Shown here piece by piece: positions 1 to 8,800 of a DNA stretch of 26,472 nucleotides. Numbering within the stretch: position 1 is the stretch's first letter; the number at the start of each line of letters is the position of its first letter. The DNA is taken from assembly GCA_051011595.1 (NCBI GenBank), contig JBPCTQ010000324.1:1-26472 (forward strand), given 5' to 3'. The notes under the pieces were generated by a model that was given only the letters and a program-made list of their open reading frames with translations, was not told the origin of the DNA and made no database searches. Both the position numbers and the translations under genes were made by a program. The DNA is from JAOUEE01 sp051011595 (GTDB taxonomy: Bacteria > Actinomycetota > Acidimicrobiia > Acidimicrobiales > SHLQ01).

Positions 1-158
1 CCGAATCCGGTTTGGGTCTCAGTGTCGCCCGTGACCTGATCGAGGCCCACGGCGGAACGATCCGGGCCGATGACCGAGACGGCGGTGGTGCCATCTTCAG
101 CGTCACCCTCCCTCGCTTCGACGCACCGAGCCGAGAACCATCAGGAGACAAGAGATGA
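1..158 (+). CDS. Sensor histidine kinase, C-terminal end (5' part outside the window)
   Basis: Only the last 51 codons are present, read in frame from base 3 to the TGA at 156-158. They encode the end of a HATPase_c domain. The segment begins ESGLGLSVARDLIEAHGG, a clear G2 box (GLGL) followed by the usual helix, and a final strand ending FSVTLP. This is the ATP-binding core that phosphorylates the kinase's own histidine and, through it, a response regulator. The TGA overlaps the ATG of the next gene (ATGA, 155-158), so the two are translationally coupled and very probably form a cognate pair. The sensor part and its signal cannot be seen. Confidence 0.85.
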   Translation, partial: ESGLGLSVARDLIEAHGGTIRADDRDGGGAIFSVTLPRFDAPSREPSGDKR

Positions 159-826
159 AGGCGCAGTCAGTGGTGGTGGTCGACGATCACGCCCTGTTGG
201 CCGAGGTCATGGCCGCGGCCCTGCGGGCCGAGGGGTATGGCGTCACGGTGCTGGAGCCCTCGCACGATCTTGTGGCCGACATCACCAGCCATCACCCCGA
301 CTGTGTGTTGCTCGACCTCGAGCTGGGCGACGATTCGCCGTCGGGGATAGAGGTGGCCGAAGGGCTGGCCGAGCACGATGTCCGCACGGTGATGCTCACT
401 GGTGTGTCCGACCCGGCTCGACTCGGCCGAGCTCTTCGTGCCGGCGCCGCCGGCGTGGTCCCGAAGACCGTCGACTTCGAAACGCTGATGAACGAAGTGC
501 AAGCCGCCCTCGATGGTGGGGCTCTGAGTCCACCCCGCAACGAGCGGGCTCGTCTGCTCGCTTCGGCTGCGCAACCGTCGCCTGATGACGGAGCCCGGCA
601 ATTGGCGGCGCTGTTGAGCCATCGTGAAGCGGTGGTGCTCGACGGGCTGGTCCAGGGTCTGAGTCCCCAACAGATCGCCGACCAGTCCTTCGTGGCCGTC
701 AGTACGGTTCGAAGCCAGATCAAGTCGTTGCGGGCCAAGATGGGGGCCGAGTCGGCGCTCCAAGCGGTGGCTCGGGCGGTGGAGCTGGGCTGGCAACCGG
801 GCAGCACCACCGGCATCGCGTCCTGA
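155..826 (+). CDS. Response regulator, REC plus LuxR-type HTH
   Basis: A 223-residue NarL/FixJ-type regulator. The receiver domain (about 5-125) has the acidic pair D10-D11, the phosphoacceptor D54 in LLDLEL, T82 and K104, so all the usual active-site residues are present. The C-terminal LuxR-type helix-turn-helix (about 150-215) begins LLSHREAVVLDGLVQGLS and continues with QQIAD and STVRSQIKSLRAKMG, where the recognition helix lies. Phosphorylation by the upstream kinase should promote dimerisation and DNA binding. Start ATG 155 is fixed by the 4-base overlap with the kinase stop. The target genes are unknown; the adjacent Tad-like genes face the opposite way, and nothing here shows that they are regulated by it. 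Confidence 0.93.
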   Translation: MKAQSVVVVDDHALLAEVMAAALRAEGYGVTVLEPSHDLVADITSHHPDCVLLDLELGDDSPSGIEVAEGLAEHDVRTVMLTGVSDPARLGRALRAGAAGVVPKTVDFETLMNEVQAALDGGALSPPRNERARLLASAAQPSPDDGARQLAALLSHREAVVLDGLVQGLSPQQIADQSFVAVSTVRSQIKSLRAKMGAESALQAVARAVELGWQPGSTTGIAS

Positions 827-855
827 GGACGCCGAGGCGGGTTTGGGCCGAGGCA

Positions 856-877
856 CCCCCAGCGTTTCGGGGGGGGG
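856..877 (+). terminator. Possible hairpin terminator with a G9 run
   Basis: Thirty bases after the response-regulator stop, CCCCC (856-860) can pair with part of a run of nine G (869-877) around an 8-base loop. There is no T tract, so it is at best a weak or non-canonical terminator for the two-component genes. Confidence 0.3.
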
Positions 878-887
878 AGCCGCATCT

Positions 888-1106
888 TCACCGCCGCCGA
901 GCCGGTGGGCGGCAACCTGTCAGCGGCACCGAGGAAGAGCACGATGCGCCGAGATTGTGTTCGGGTGATCGCCGCGGGAAGCCCTTACTCCAGGGCGGTT
1001 GCTGACCCGGACCGTGGCGAGCGGGCCTCGGGATGTCCGAGATCGCGGTGGGGTCCGTCTTGTAGCCGGCGAGCGGCTGTCGCAGAGCACGCCTGTCGGC
1101 GGTCAT
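888..1106 (-). CDS. Doubtful 72-residue small ORF with a strong ribosome-binding site
   Basis: On the minus strand an AGGAGGA Shine-Dalgarno site (bases 1120-1114) lies 7 nt before an ATG at 1106. The frame encodes 72 residues, starting MTADRRALRQPLAGYKTDPT and ending in an Arg-rich tail. The first half has GC-rich third positions like real genes of this window; the second half does not, and I recognise no family. The bulged hairpin at 1122-1144 lies directly upstream of the Shine-Dalgarno site. The strong initiation signal is the only real support. It may be a leader peptide, a frameshifted remnant, or chance. Confidence 0.2.
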   Translation of the reverse strand: MTADRRALRQPLAGYKTDPTAISDIPRPARHGPGQQPPWSKGFPRRSPEHNLGASCSSSVPLTGCRPPARRR

Positions 1107-1121
1107 TTGGGTTTCCTCCTG

Positions 1122-1144
1122 CCCAGCGGGGAAAGCCCCGTGGG
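1122..1144. other. Strong hairpin beside a ribosome-binding site
   Basis: Read on the minus strand, CCCA-CGGGG, a CTTT loop, then CCCCG-C-TGGG forms nine base pairs with one bulged C. It ends one base before the AGGAGGA motif at 1120-1114. It may be a leader structure for the small ORF. On the plus strand it has no T tract after it, so it is not a typical terminator. Confidence 0.35.
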
Positions 1145-1524
1145 TTGGGGCACCTGCTCGGGCCCGAGGCGCCGGGTCGCATCTCCGCGGACGCCGGTGC
1201 CCGGGGAACGGTCCCGATGACCGAGCCTCAGGGATCCTTCGGCCCGCCTGGCCCTGGCGTTGGCCACTGTGGGTGGCCGGAGTGTTCGTCGTGACGTCCG
1301 GTTGGCCCCACCGGCAGGCCCAGGGAGCGGTGGGCGGTCGCGCTGTTGGCGTCGTCGGGTGCTGGTGCTGCGTTGGCCAACCTCCTCGAGTGGAGGAAGA
1401 CGGAGTCAGCTGACCGGTCCATCCACCCCGGGGGTGACGATGCACGGCCGTTCAGGGGAGCGGACACCATCGCCGGTGGACCAGCCGAGATCCGGCGCCG
1501 CAGACGCTGCCGGGTGTGGGAACC

Positions 1525-2502
1525 TCAGCAGGCGGCGGTGCTGGTGGCATCGGTGGCGCAGATGCCGATGACCCGTGCCCCCAGGTTGGGCATCGGCGGC
1601 CCGCCGGTGCCCTGGATGACCCCATTCACGAACATCAGATCCATGTACCGGTCGGCCTCTGGTCCGGTGATCTGGAAGCCAACCAGCTTGACTGCCGCGA
1701 AGTTCACCAGGAAGAACTCGGCGTTGGCGCCGTTGCCTCGCACACCGTCGAAGATGGGGAGCCCGAAGTAGTCGAGAGCCATGATGGCGGTCAACTCACT
1801 GGCGATGCTCGGACTGTAGGCGCCCGTGTCGCCCTCGTACCACCGGTTGAGGACCACCTCCCCGGGGTAGCCGTTGAGCACCCAGTCCTTGGTGTCGTTG
1901 TTGTTGTTGGCGCCGCCGTTGAAGTCGATCATGCCCCAGTTGCCGGGTGCCTCGCCGCCGCAGGCATCAGGCTGAGAGTCCTTGCCATACGGGATCCGGT
2001 AGACCACACCGTTGCCGGGCACGATGGTAGGGGTCAGCCCGTTGAGGAAGTCGACGCACATGCCCATGGGGCGGAGCCCTTCGGCCGTCGATGGTTGGGC
2101 CCAGGAAGCCGAGGTGCTGCTGTAGACGTTGGTGTTGTTGAGGCCAATGGCCGGGCCGAAGAAGTAGTCGACGTTGGTGTTCGCCTCCACCGTCACGAAC
2201 CCCGATGTGCCGTTGTGGTTCACCACCGTGCAGCCGGCCATCGAAGCGGCGTCGTGGTTGCTGGCCATGTACGAGGCGGCGGTGCCGTTCGCGCAGCCGT
2301 CACCGGTCTGGAGTGCGTTGTCCTTGGCGGCGGCCAGCGCCGCGGCGTCGGTGCTGGTGATCAGATTGCGCCGTTCTTGCCACACGTGGCCCAGATCGAT
2401 GGTGAAGGCCGCTGCGCCCAGCAACGCGACCAAACCGATGGCCACGATGGGAAGAGCCACGCCCCGTTCGTCGGCCGGTCGTCGGGTCGGGATCACTCGC
2501 AT
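1525..2502 (-). CDS. TadG-like (Tad/Flp pilus-associated) membrane-anchored protein
   Basis: A 325-residue protein with a short basic N-terminus, ERGVALP, and one hydrophobic helix (about 15-34). It continues DLGHVWQERRNLITSTDAAALAAAK, the usual start of Tad/TadG proteins (helix, then an R-rich stretch and DAAALAAA). The remaining ~260 residues are extracytoplasmic and rich in Asn, Gly and Thr, with several Cys (for example near the end, ICATDATSTAAC), suggesting disulfides. I see no von Willebrand A motif, which larger TadG proteins carry. TadG-type proteins are minor pilus or secretion components. The start lies 10 bases inside the upstream TadE-like gene, with GGGGAGG about ten bases before it, so translation is probably coupled. 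No tadA, tadB, tadC or flp gene is in the window. Confidence 0.75.
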   Translation of the reverse strand: MRVIPTRRPADERGVALPIVAIGLVALLGAAAFTIDLGHVWQERRNLITSTDAAALAAAKDNALQTGDGCANGTAASYMASNHDAASMAGCTVVNHNGTSGFVTVEANTNVDYFFGPAIGLNNTNVYSSTSASWAQPSTAEGLRPMGMCVDFLNGLTPTIVPGNGVVYRIPYGKDSQPDACGGEAPGNWGMIDFNGGANNNNDTKDWVLNGYPGEVVLNRWYEGDTGAYSPSIASELTAIMALDYFGLPIFDGVRGNGANAEFFLVNFAAVKLVGFQITGPEADRYMDLMFVNGVIQGTGGPPMPNLGARVIGICATDATSTAAC

Positions 2503-2891
2503 CTGAAGGTCGCCTCCCCGCTCAGTGTCACGTTGATGGCGCTCACGAAGATGAGATTGATCGTGTGGTCGGCGCTCACGGTCACATCGACCGACTCACT
2601 GTTTCCCGAGCAGTCACCCGACACCGCGCAGTTCGGGTTGTTGTCGAAGTTGATCCCGGTGAGCGCATCGTTGGTGCGATTGCACGCGTCGGCGGCGCTG
2701 ACACCAGGGATCGATGCCACCCGGGCACCCTCCCGAGCGGCCGCGTGGACCGCTTGGTGGCGATTGAACGCGATCGACATCTCGATGACCCCGAACACCA
2801 GGATGATCAGTAGGGGCAGGATGACTGCGAACTCCGCGATGATGGCGCCTCGTTGGTTCGCGGACGTGTCGGCAGTCTTGGTGGGGAGCAT
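2493..2891 (-). CDS. TadE-like pseudopilin
   Basis: A 132-residue protein with a prepilin-like N-terminus: RGAIIAEFAVILPLLIILVF, with G15 before A16 and Glu at +5 (E20) of the possible processing site, and one transmembrane helix (about 19-42). This matches the TadE family, whose members are processed by a prepilin peptidase and take part in Flp pilus assembly. The segment HAAAREGARVAS after the helix is also typical. Four Cys in the C-terminal half may form disulfides. It is the first gene of a two-gene unit with the TadG-like gene (10-base overlap). The ribosome-binding site is weak. It is divergent from the GGDEF-EAL gene, which fits cyclic di-GMP control of surface structures, although this link is only inferred from position. 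Confidence 0.8.
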   Translation of the reverse strand: MLPTKTADTSANQRGAIIAEFAVILPLLIILVFGVIEMSIAFNRHQAVHAAAREGARVASIPGVSAADACNRTNDALTGINFDNNPNCAVSGDCSGNSESVDVTVSADHTINLIFVSAINVTLSGEATFRCE

Positions 2892-2949
2892 GAAGGACTC
2901 TCGAAGAGGGCTTTATCCACAGGGTGCACGTCCGATCACGCTCGGGCAT

Positions 2950-2963
2950 CCCCAAATTTGGGG
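2950..2963. promoter_or_regulatory. Perfect 14-bp palindrome in a divergent promoter region
   Basis: CCCCAAATTTGGGG is a perfect two-fold palindrome, lying 59 bp before the TadE-like start (-) and 90 bp before the GGDEF-EAL start (+). Its AT core stands out in a GC-rich genome. It looks like an operator for a dimeric regulator that could act on both genes. No regulator gene lies beside it. Confidence 0.5.
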
Positions 2964-3053
2964 AATCCGGCGCTCTGCCGCTGCGCTCGGAAGCCGCTTC
3001 GGATTGGCTGTGATGGCTCCATTTCCCGTGGTCAGCGCCGATTGGAAGCGGAT

Positions 3054-5747
3054 ATGGCGCGACGCCTTCTGCTCATCCTGCTCATTCCCCTGTTGGGGTT
3101 CGGGGCCTTCGTGGCGCGGGTCTACCTCGACCGCCAGGACGAACGCGCCCATCAGGACGACGCGGCGGTGGCCCTTCGGCTGGTGGTCGATCTCGGTGGT
3201 CTGGTCGACGCCCTCGATGCTGATGTGCGCCGGGATCGGGCCGGGCTCGGCGAGCCGGTCGACGCGGCACGACTGGTCGACGAGGTCAGCGACGCTCGAT
3301 TGTCGCTCGCCGCTGTCGTCGGTTCGGGTGAGGTCGAAGCCACCGACGACGTGCACGACGCCCTGGCGGCAGTGGAACAGATGCTCGACTCTCCCACGGT
3401 GGACGGATATCTGGACGCGATGGTGGAGGTCGAGGACGCCATGGTCGGGTTGGCATCGCTGCCCGTCCTCTCGAATGTCACCGCGGTGCTGGTCGCCCAC
3501 CACGGCTTGATCGAGCTCCGCACCCGGGCCACGACCGAACAGACCATCGTCGTGGCGGTCATCGACACCGGCGAATGGCCCGACGGCGACAACCAGCGGG
3601 CCGTGGAGCTGGCCGAAGGGGAAGCAGCCCGCCTGGACCTTCTCGTTGGGCTGGCCGGACCGGCCGCCGTGCCCTCGCCCCCGGCCCGGCTCACCGAGAC
3701 GCGGGCCCGCCTGGCCCGCGAGGGCACGCGGGGGGTGCCCGACCTGACATCCGACGAGTGGCTCACCATCAGCGATGAGTGGCGCACCGAGCTCACCGAA
3801 GCCTCCGACCAGCAGCTCTCGGAATCGGCCACCACGGTGAGTTCTGAACAGTCGGCGGCATCGGATCGTATGCGATCGACGGTGATCCTCGGATCGTTGG
3901 TCATGGTGGTGAGCGCCGGGGCCGCCCTGGGGGGCACCATCATCCACGACCGTCGGGTGCAGCGGCTCAAACGCCACATGGTCGAGGTGGCCGAGGGCAA
4001 CCTCGATCTGGAGCCCATCGCCGACACCAATCGTGACGAGATCTCGGTGATCGCTCAGGCCTTCGACGACATGACCGAGGCCGTTCGCCGGGCGGTGGCT
4101 TCGGAGATGGCCGAAGCCGCCATCCTGGAGCAGATTGCGCGGGGTGGTGAGGTGAACGCGGTCCTGACGATGATCGCCGACCTGGCCACCGAACAGACCG
4201 GCGTGCAACACCAGATCGTGCTCGAAGACCCTGGGCTCAACACCGCCGAACCCATCCGGATGAACGAGACCGATCAGCCGGTGGCGTGGTTGGTGCGGAT
4301 CGGCGCGGAGCCGCTGACCGGGCCCCGCCCGCCGATCGTCACCACGTGTGTGGGCCTGGCCCTGCTGGCGTTCGAACGCGACCGCACCGATCAAACACTC
4401 ACCTACCAGGCCACCCACGACGTTCTCACCGGGCTGGCCAATCGCGCCGTGCTGCTGCGCGAGACCGAACGGGCACTGAAGCGGACGGGTCCGGGGCGGA
4501 CCGCGGTCCTGTACTGCGACCTCGACGGCTTCAAGGCGGTGAACGATGCCCACGGTCACCGAGCCGGCGACCGTCTGCTGGTCGACGCCGCCACCCGCCT
4601 CCGGGCGGTTGTCGGCACCCGCGGCCTGCTGGCCCGAGTCGGGGGCGACGAGTTCGTGGCGCTGCTTCCCGAGATCAACACCGTCGAGGCGGCCACCGCG
4701 GTGGCCGACGAGATTCTGGAGGCGGTGGCAGCCCCCTTCCACCACGAGCCGACATCGATGTTCCTGTCGGTGTCGGTGGGCATCGCGCTCGGCGGAGTCG
4801 GTTCGACCGCCGAGGACCTGGTTCGAGACTCGGACCTGGCCCTGTATCGAGCCAAGGCGGCCGGTCGGGCCCGCTGGGAGCTCTTCGACGACGAGCTGGG
4901 CCAGTGGGCCGCCCAGCGAGTCGAGACGGCCAACGCCCTCCGCGCTGCTCTCGACGAGGACCAGATCGAATTGTGGTACCAGCCGGTATTCGGCATCGCC
5001 GGTGGCTTGGTGGGCTTCGAAGGCCTGGTCCGGTGGAACCGGCCCGGCTACGGCATCGTGAGCCCGGCCGACTTCTTGTCGGTGGCCGAGGAGACCGGGA
5101 TGATCATCCCATTGGGTGAGCGAGTGCTGACCGAAGGCTGTCGACAGCTGGCGGCCTGGACCAGAGCCGTGCCGGAGATCCCCACGGTGTTGTCGCTCAA
5201 CATGTCGGGTGCCCAGCTCATCCACGCCGAGTTCGCCCCGGGGGTGGGCGACGCACTGTCCGACGCCGGCGCCTCGGCCAACCGGCTCCAGGTGGAGATC
5301 ACCGAGACGGTGCTGCTGGAGAACCGGGTCGAAGCGGCCTCCACCCTGGCCCTGCTGCGACGCATGGGGGTGCGGGTGGCCATCGACGACTTCGGTACCG
5401 GCTACTCGTCGTTGGCGTACCTGCGTGAGCTGCCCGTCGACTTGTTGAAGGTCGATCGCGCCTTCATCGACGGGATCGAGGAATCGGCCGAGGACCAGGC
5501 CATCGTACGAGCGGTCATCACCCTGGCCGAAGCGCTCGACATGGTGGTGATCGCCGAAGGGGTCGAACGGCCCGAGCAGCTCCGCGAGCTGAAGCGGCTC
5601 GGCTGCCGGTACGTACAGGGATTCCTCATGGGGCGCCCCATGACCGCCTTCGCGGCGACCAAGCTGCTCGAGGACGAGTTGGCCGCCAAAACGGCCACCA
5701 CCGGCGGGAGTGCGACCCGGGACAACGTCCCTGGTCGGCGCAGCTAG
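3054..5747 (+). CDS. Membrane HAMP-GGDEF-EAL protein, cyclic di-GMP turnover
   Basis: An 897-residue bifunctional cyclic di-GMP protein. TM1 (about 4-22) is followed by an acidic extracytoplasmic sensor region (about 25-270) of no family I recognise, TM2 (about 275-297), HAMP (about 298-350), a linker, GGDEF (about 440-600) and EAL (about 615-865). The GGDEF motif is intact (G530-F534), with DLDGFK upstream. The EAL signature reads EGL (E656), but the other catalytic positions are there: NMS, EITET, DDFGTGYSS (D778, D779), KVDRAFI, AEGVE (E835) and QGF. Both synthesis and hydrolysis are therefore possible. I chose ATG 3054 because GGAAG lies just upstream and TM1 follows immediately; the frame is open further upstream, but that part does not look like protein. 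Confidence 0.93.
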   Translation: MARRLLLILLIPLLGFGAFVARVYLDRQDERAHQDDAAVALRLVVDLGGLVDALDADVRRDRAGLGEPVDAARLVDEVSDARLSLAAVVGSGEVEATDDVHDALAAVEQMLDSPTVDGYLDAMVEVEDAMVGLASLPVLSNVTAVLVAHHGLIELRTRATTEQTIVVAVIDTGEWPDGDNQRAVELAEGEAARLDLLVGLAGPAAVPSPPARLTETRARLAREGTRGVPDLTSDEWLTISDEWRTELTEASDQQLSESATTVSSEQSAASDRMRSTVILGSLVMVVSAGAALGGTIIHDRRVQRLKRHMVEVAEGNLDLEPIADTNRDEISVIAQAFDDMTEAVRRAVASEMAEAAILEQIARGGEVNAVLTMIADLATEQTGVQHQIVLEDPGLNTAEPIRMNETDQPVAWLVRIGAEPLTGPRPPIVTTCVGLALLAFERDRTDQTLTYQATHDVLTGLANRAVLLRETERALKRTGPGRTAVLYCDLDGFKAVNDAHGHRAGDRLLVDAATRLRAVVGTRGLLARVGGDEFVALLPEINTVEAATAVADEILEAVAAPFHHEPTSMFLSVSVGIALGGVGSTAEDLVRDSDLALYRAKAAGRARWELFDDELGQWAAQRVETANALRAALDEDQIELWYQPVFGIAGGLVGFEGLVRWNRPGYGIVSPADFLSVAEETGMIIPLGERVLTEGCRQLAAWTRAVPEIPTVLSLNMSGAQLIHAEFAPGVGDALSDAGASANRLQVEITETVLLENRVEAASTLALLRRMGVRVAIDDFGTGYSSLAYLRELPVDLLKVDRAFIDGIEESAEDQAIVRAVITLAEALDMVVIAEGVERPEQLRELKRLGCRYVQGFLMGRPMTAFAATKLLEDELAAKTATTGGSATRDNVPGRRS

Positions 5748-5760
5748 AAACGACCGTTTC
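5747..5760. other. Short inverted repeat after the GGDEF-EAL stop
   Basis: GAAACG-AC-CGTTTC is a perfect inverted repeat starting at the last base of the stop codon. There is no T tract. It may be a weak terminator or a processing site between this gene and addB, which starts 44 bp later. Confidence 0.25.
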
Positions 5761-5803
5761 AGGGTCGGCGACCGTCGCTGGGCGCGCCTAGGGTGCCGCC
5801 CGC

Positions 5804-8800
5804 ATGTCTGCTGTCGTCCACGCCGAGTACGTCCCCTTCGGGCGGACGGCGCTGGTGGCCCTGGCGCGGGCGATACGCCACCTCGAGGGTGACGACCCGT
5901 TGGCACCGGTGACGGTGGTCGTGCCGTCGAACCTGGCCGGTCTCACCGCTCGACGCCTGCTGGCCGCGGGCATCGACGACGACCGAGCCGGTCTCATCAA
6001 TGTTGCCTTCGCCACGCCGTACCAGCTGGCCGCTCAGCTGGGTGGTCCGCGGATGGCCCGCGACGGTCGCCTCCCGCTCACCAGCCCAGTGCTGCACGCC
6101 GCGGTCCGGGCCGCGCTGCGGTCCCACACCGGTTCGTTCGTACCCGTGGCTCGTCACGTGGCGACCGAGCTGGCGGTGGCCCGGGTGTACGGCGAGCTGA
6201 GTCGGGCCACACCCGAAACCCTCGAGGCTCTGCGCGCGAGTGATCGTTCGCGAACCCGCGACCTGCTGGCCATCGTCGACGACACCCGAGTTCGCCTCGA
6301 GCACTACCACGACGAGGACGATCTGGTGGCTGCGGCCAGGGCCCGCCTGCACGACGACCCCGAGGCCGGCTCGCCGCTGGGTTCGTTGGTGGTCCATCTG
6401 GTCGACGAACTGAGTCCGTCGCTGACCGGCTTGCTCCAGACGTTGGTGACGGCCCGCCCGGCCCGGCTGGTGGTGGGGCTCACCGGGGAGGCCCAGGCTG
6501 ATGCCGGCGCCCGCGCGGTGGCGGCCGCCCTGGCGCCGAATGCATCTGGGTCGGTCGAGCGCGAGCTGGTCTCACCGACCACGCGGCTCATCGAGGCGGC
6601 CGATCCCGACAAAGAGGTCCGGACCGTGATTCGGTCGGTGGCCGCGGCGATCGACCGGGGTCGGCCACTCGACCGCATCGCCGTGTTGTATCCGGTGGCC
6701 GAGCCGTATCTCCGAACCCTGCACGACCAGCTCGACGCCGCCGGCATCGCTCACAACGGTCCGGCCGGTCGTCCACTGGCCGATTCGGTGGTGGGACGGC
6801 TGGTCGCTCGGCTCCTCGATCAGGTGGTCGCCGGCGGCGAGGACCCCCGCCATCTGCTGCGTCGCCAAGGTCTGATCGACATCGTGAGTGCCGCGCCCCT
6901 GCGAGAAGGTGACGGTCGAACGCTGCCGGCCACGGCATTCGACCTCATCAGTCGCCGGGCCGGCGTCATCGGTGGTGCCGGCGACTGGCAGGAGAAGCTC
7001 GAACGCCATCAGCGCAACCTGCATGAGCGACGCATTCTGCAGGAACGGGACGGAGCAAGCGCCGGCCGCCTGGCTTTGCTCGATCGAGAGCAGGGCGAAA
7101 CCCAGGCGCTGGCTCGGTTCGTGGCCGACTTGGCCCATCACCTCGACCCCGCTGGAGTGCCCGCGTCGTGGCGCGATCGCTCACGCTGGCTCATCGACCT
7201 GTTGAGCCAGCTGTTGCCGCCGGAGGGCCGACGACAGCGGTGGCCGGCCGATGAAGCAGCGGCCGCCGACGCGGTGATCGAGGTGGTCGAGCGGGTCGCC
7301 GTACTCGATCAGTTCGACCCCGACGCCACCTTCGGCGCCTTCAGCCGCACCGTCCACAGCGAGCTCGAAGCCACCCGGCGCCGGCGGGGTCGTTTCGGGC
7401 AGGGTGTGCTGGTGGCACCCCTCGTGGCCACGGTCGGACTCGATGTCGACAGCGTCTTCGTGCTCGGGTGCAGCGAAGGCACCCTTCCTCCCCCCCGACG
7501 AGAAGACAGCCTGTTGCCCGACGACGAGCGGCGGCGCGCCGTTCTCGATGAACTTCCCCTTCGGCGGGCCCGTACCGACATCGACCGGCGTGACTTCCTG
7601 GCGGCGCTCCGAATCGGGATGGACGAGGTCGTTCTGGTGCACGGCGCCGGTGATCACCGCACGGGCAAGGCTCGGTTGCCGTCGCGTTGGCTGCTCGAGA
7701 TCGCGGGGGAGATCGTCAACGGTGGCGATGCCCCGCTGCTGTCGACCGATTGGCCCGACGAGGTGCACCACCTGCACCCGCTGCACCGGCACCTCGTCAA
7801 GATGCGGTCGTTCCATGAAGGGGTGCACCGCTCACCGGCCCCGTCGGCCCTGCTCGATCGCGACCTGGCTCAGCTGGTGGCCTATGCCGACTCCGGTCAG
7901 CCGTTCGACGCCCACCACCTGTTCGCCGACGATCCGGTGCTGACCCGCGGCCTCGACCTCACGCGAGCCCGCAGCTCGCCAGCCTTCACCCGGTTCGACG
8001 GCAACCTGGGCGGTGCGATGGGTGACTCGGCCACCGTCGACGGTGTGTTGTCGGCCACTCGCCTCGAGACATGGGCGTCGTGTCCCATGCGGTACTTCCT
8101 GGCCAACGAGCTGGGGTTGGCCGAGGTCGAACGGCCCGAGGAGATCATCGAGCTCAGTGCCCTCGATCGGGGCAGCCTGATCCACGTCATCCTCGAAGAC
8201 TTCCTGTCGCCGGTGGTGGAGGCCGAACCCGCCAGTCGGCCCCGACCGGCACAACCATGGGGAACCGACGACCGCGACCGGCTGCTCACCATCGCCGAAA
8301 AACGGTTCGCCGAGTTCGAACAGCGAGGCCTCACCGGCAAGCCACTGCTGTGGAGGGTGCATCGCGAACACCTGCTGGCCGACCTCGACCAGTGGCTGGT
8401 GGCCGACACCGAGCTCCGTCGCGAACTCGACACCGTGCCCGAGGCGGTCGAGATGCGGATCGGCGTCGAGGGGCAGCCGCCGGTGGTCATCACCCTCAGC
8501 GATGGGCGCCAACTGCGATTCCGGGGTTACGCCGACCGGGTCGATCGGCGGGCCGCCGACGGCACACCCGTGGTGCTCGACTACAAGACCGGCAAGACGT
8601 CGCTGCGTCCGGCGCACCTCGAGGCCGACCCTGTGTATGGGGGCACCCGGCTCCAGCTCGGCCTCTACGCCGAGGCCGCCCGACAACGCTTCGAGCACGA
8701 CGATGCCGCCGCCTTCTACTGGTACACCTCGGCGCGGGGCGAGTTCCGGCGCCTGGGTTATCAATTCACCCCCGAACGCGAGCAACGGTTTCGGGAGGTG

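Larger units (their letters stand above)
827..1524. other. 698-bp region without a convincing gene; hairpin-rich, between convergent genes
   Basis: This gap lies between the 3' end of the response-regulator gene (+) and the 3' end of the TadG-like gene (-). Open frames exist on both strands, but their products are Arg/Pro/Gly-rich and resemble no family I know. Self-complementary elements include the C5/G9 hairpin at 856-877, CTCGG/CCGAG near 1025-1045, a strong bulged hairpin at 1122-1144, the perfect palindrome CTCGGGCCCGAG (1157-1168) nested inside a GGGCACC/GGTGCCC pairing (about 1148-1202), and GTTGGCCAAC near 1373-1382. It could hold a structured RNA, a decayed gene, or only intergenic sequence. 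I compared it by eye with RNase P, SRP RNA, tmRNA and the common riboswitch cores and found no match. Confidence 0.5.

Noticed and set aside
985..1300. SRP RNA, RNase P RNA, or cyclic di-AMP, cyclic di-GMP, TPP or cobalamin riboswitch
   Set aside because: Short resemblances (for example GGTCCGG...CAGCAACC, or CCGGGGAAC) do not extend to the required conserved cores or their order. A covariance-model search would settle it.
2853..3053. N-terminal extension of the GGDEF-EAL protein by 67 codons
   Set aside because: It would cover the divergent promoter region and part of the TadE-like start, and its residues look random; the TM helix begins right after the ATG at 3054.
2913..5906. A 997-codon open frame on the minus strand opposite the GGDEF-EAL gene
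   Set aside because: High GC content leaves few stop codons on the opposite strand. The product is His/Gly/Arg-rich with no family features, while the plus strand encodes clear domains.
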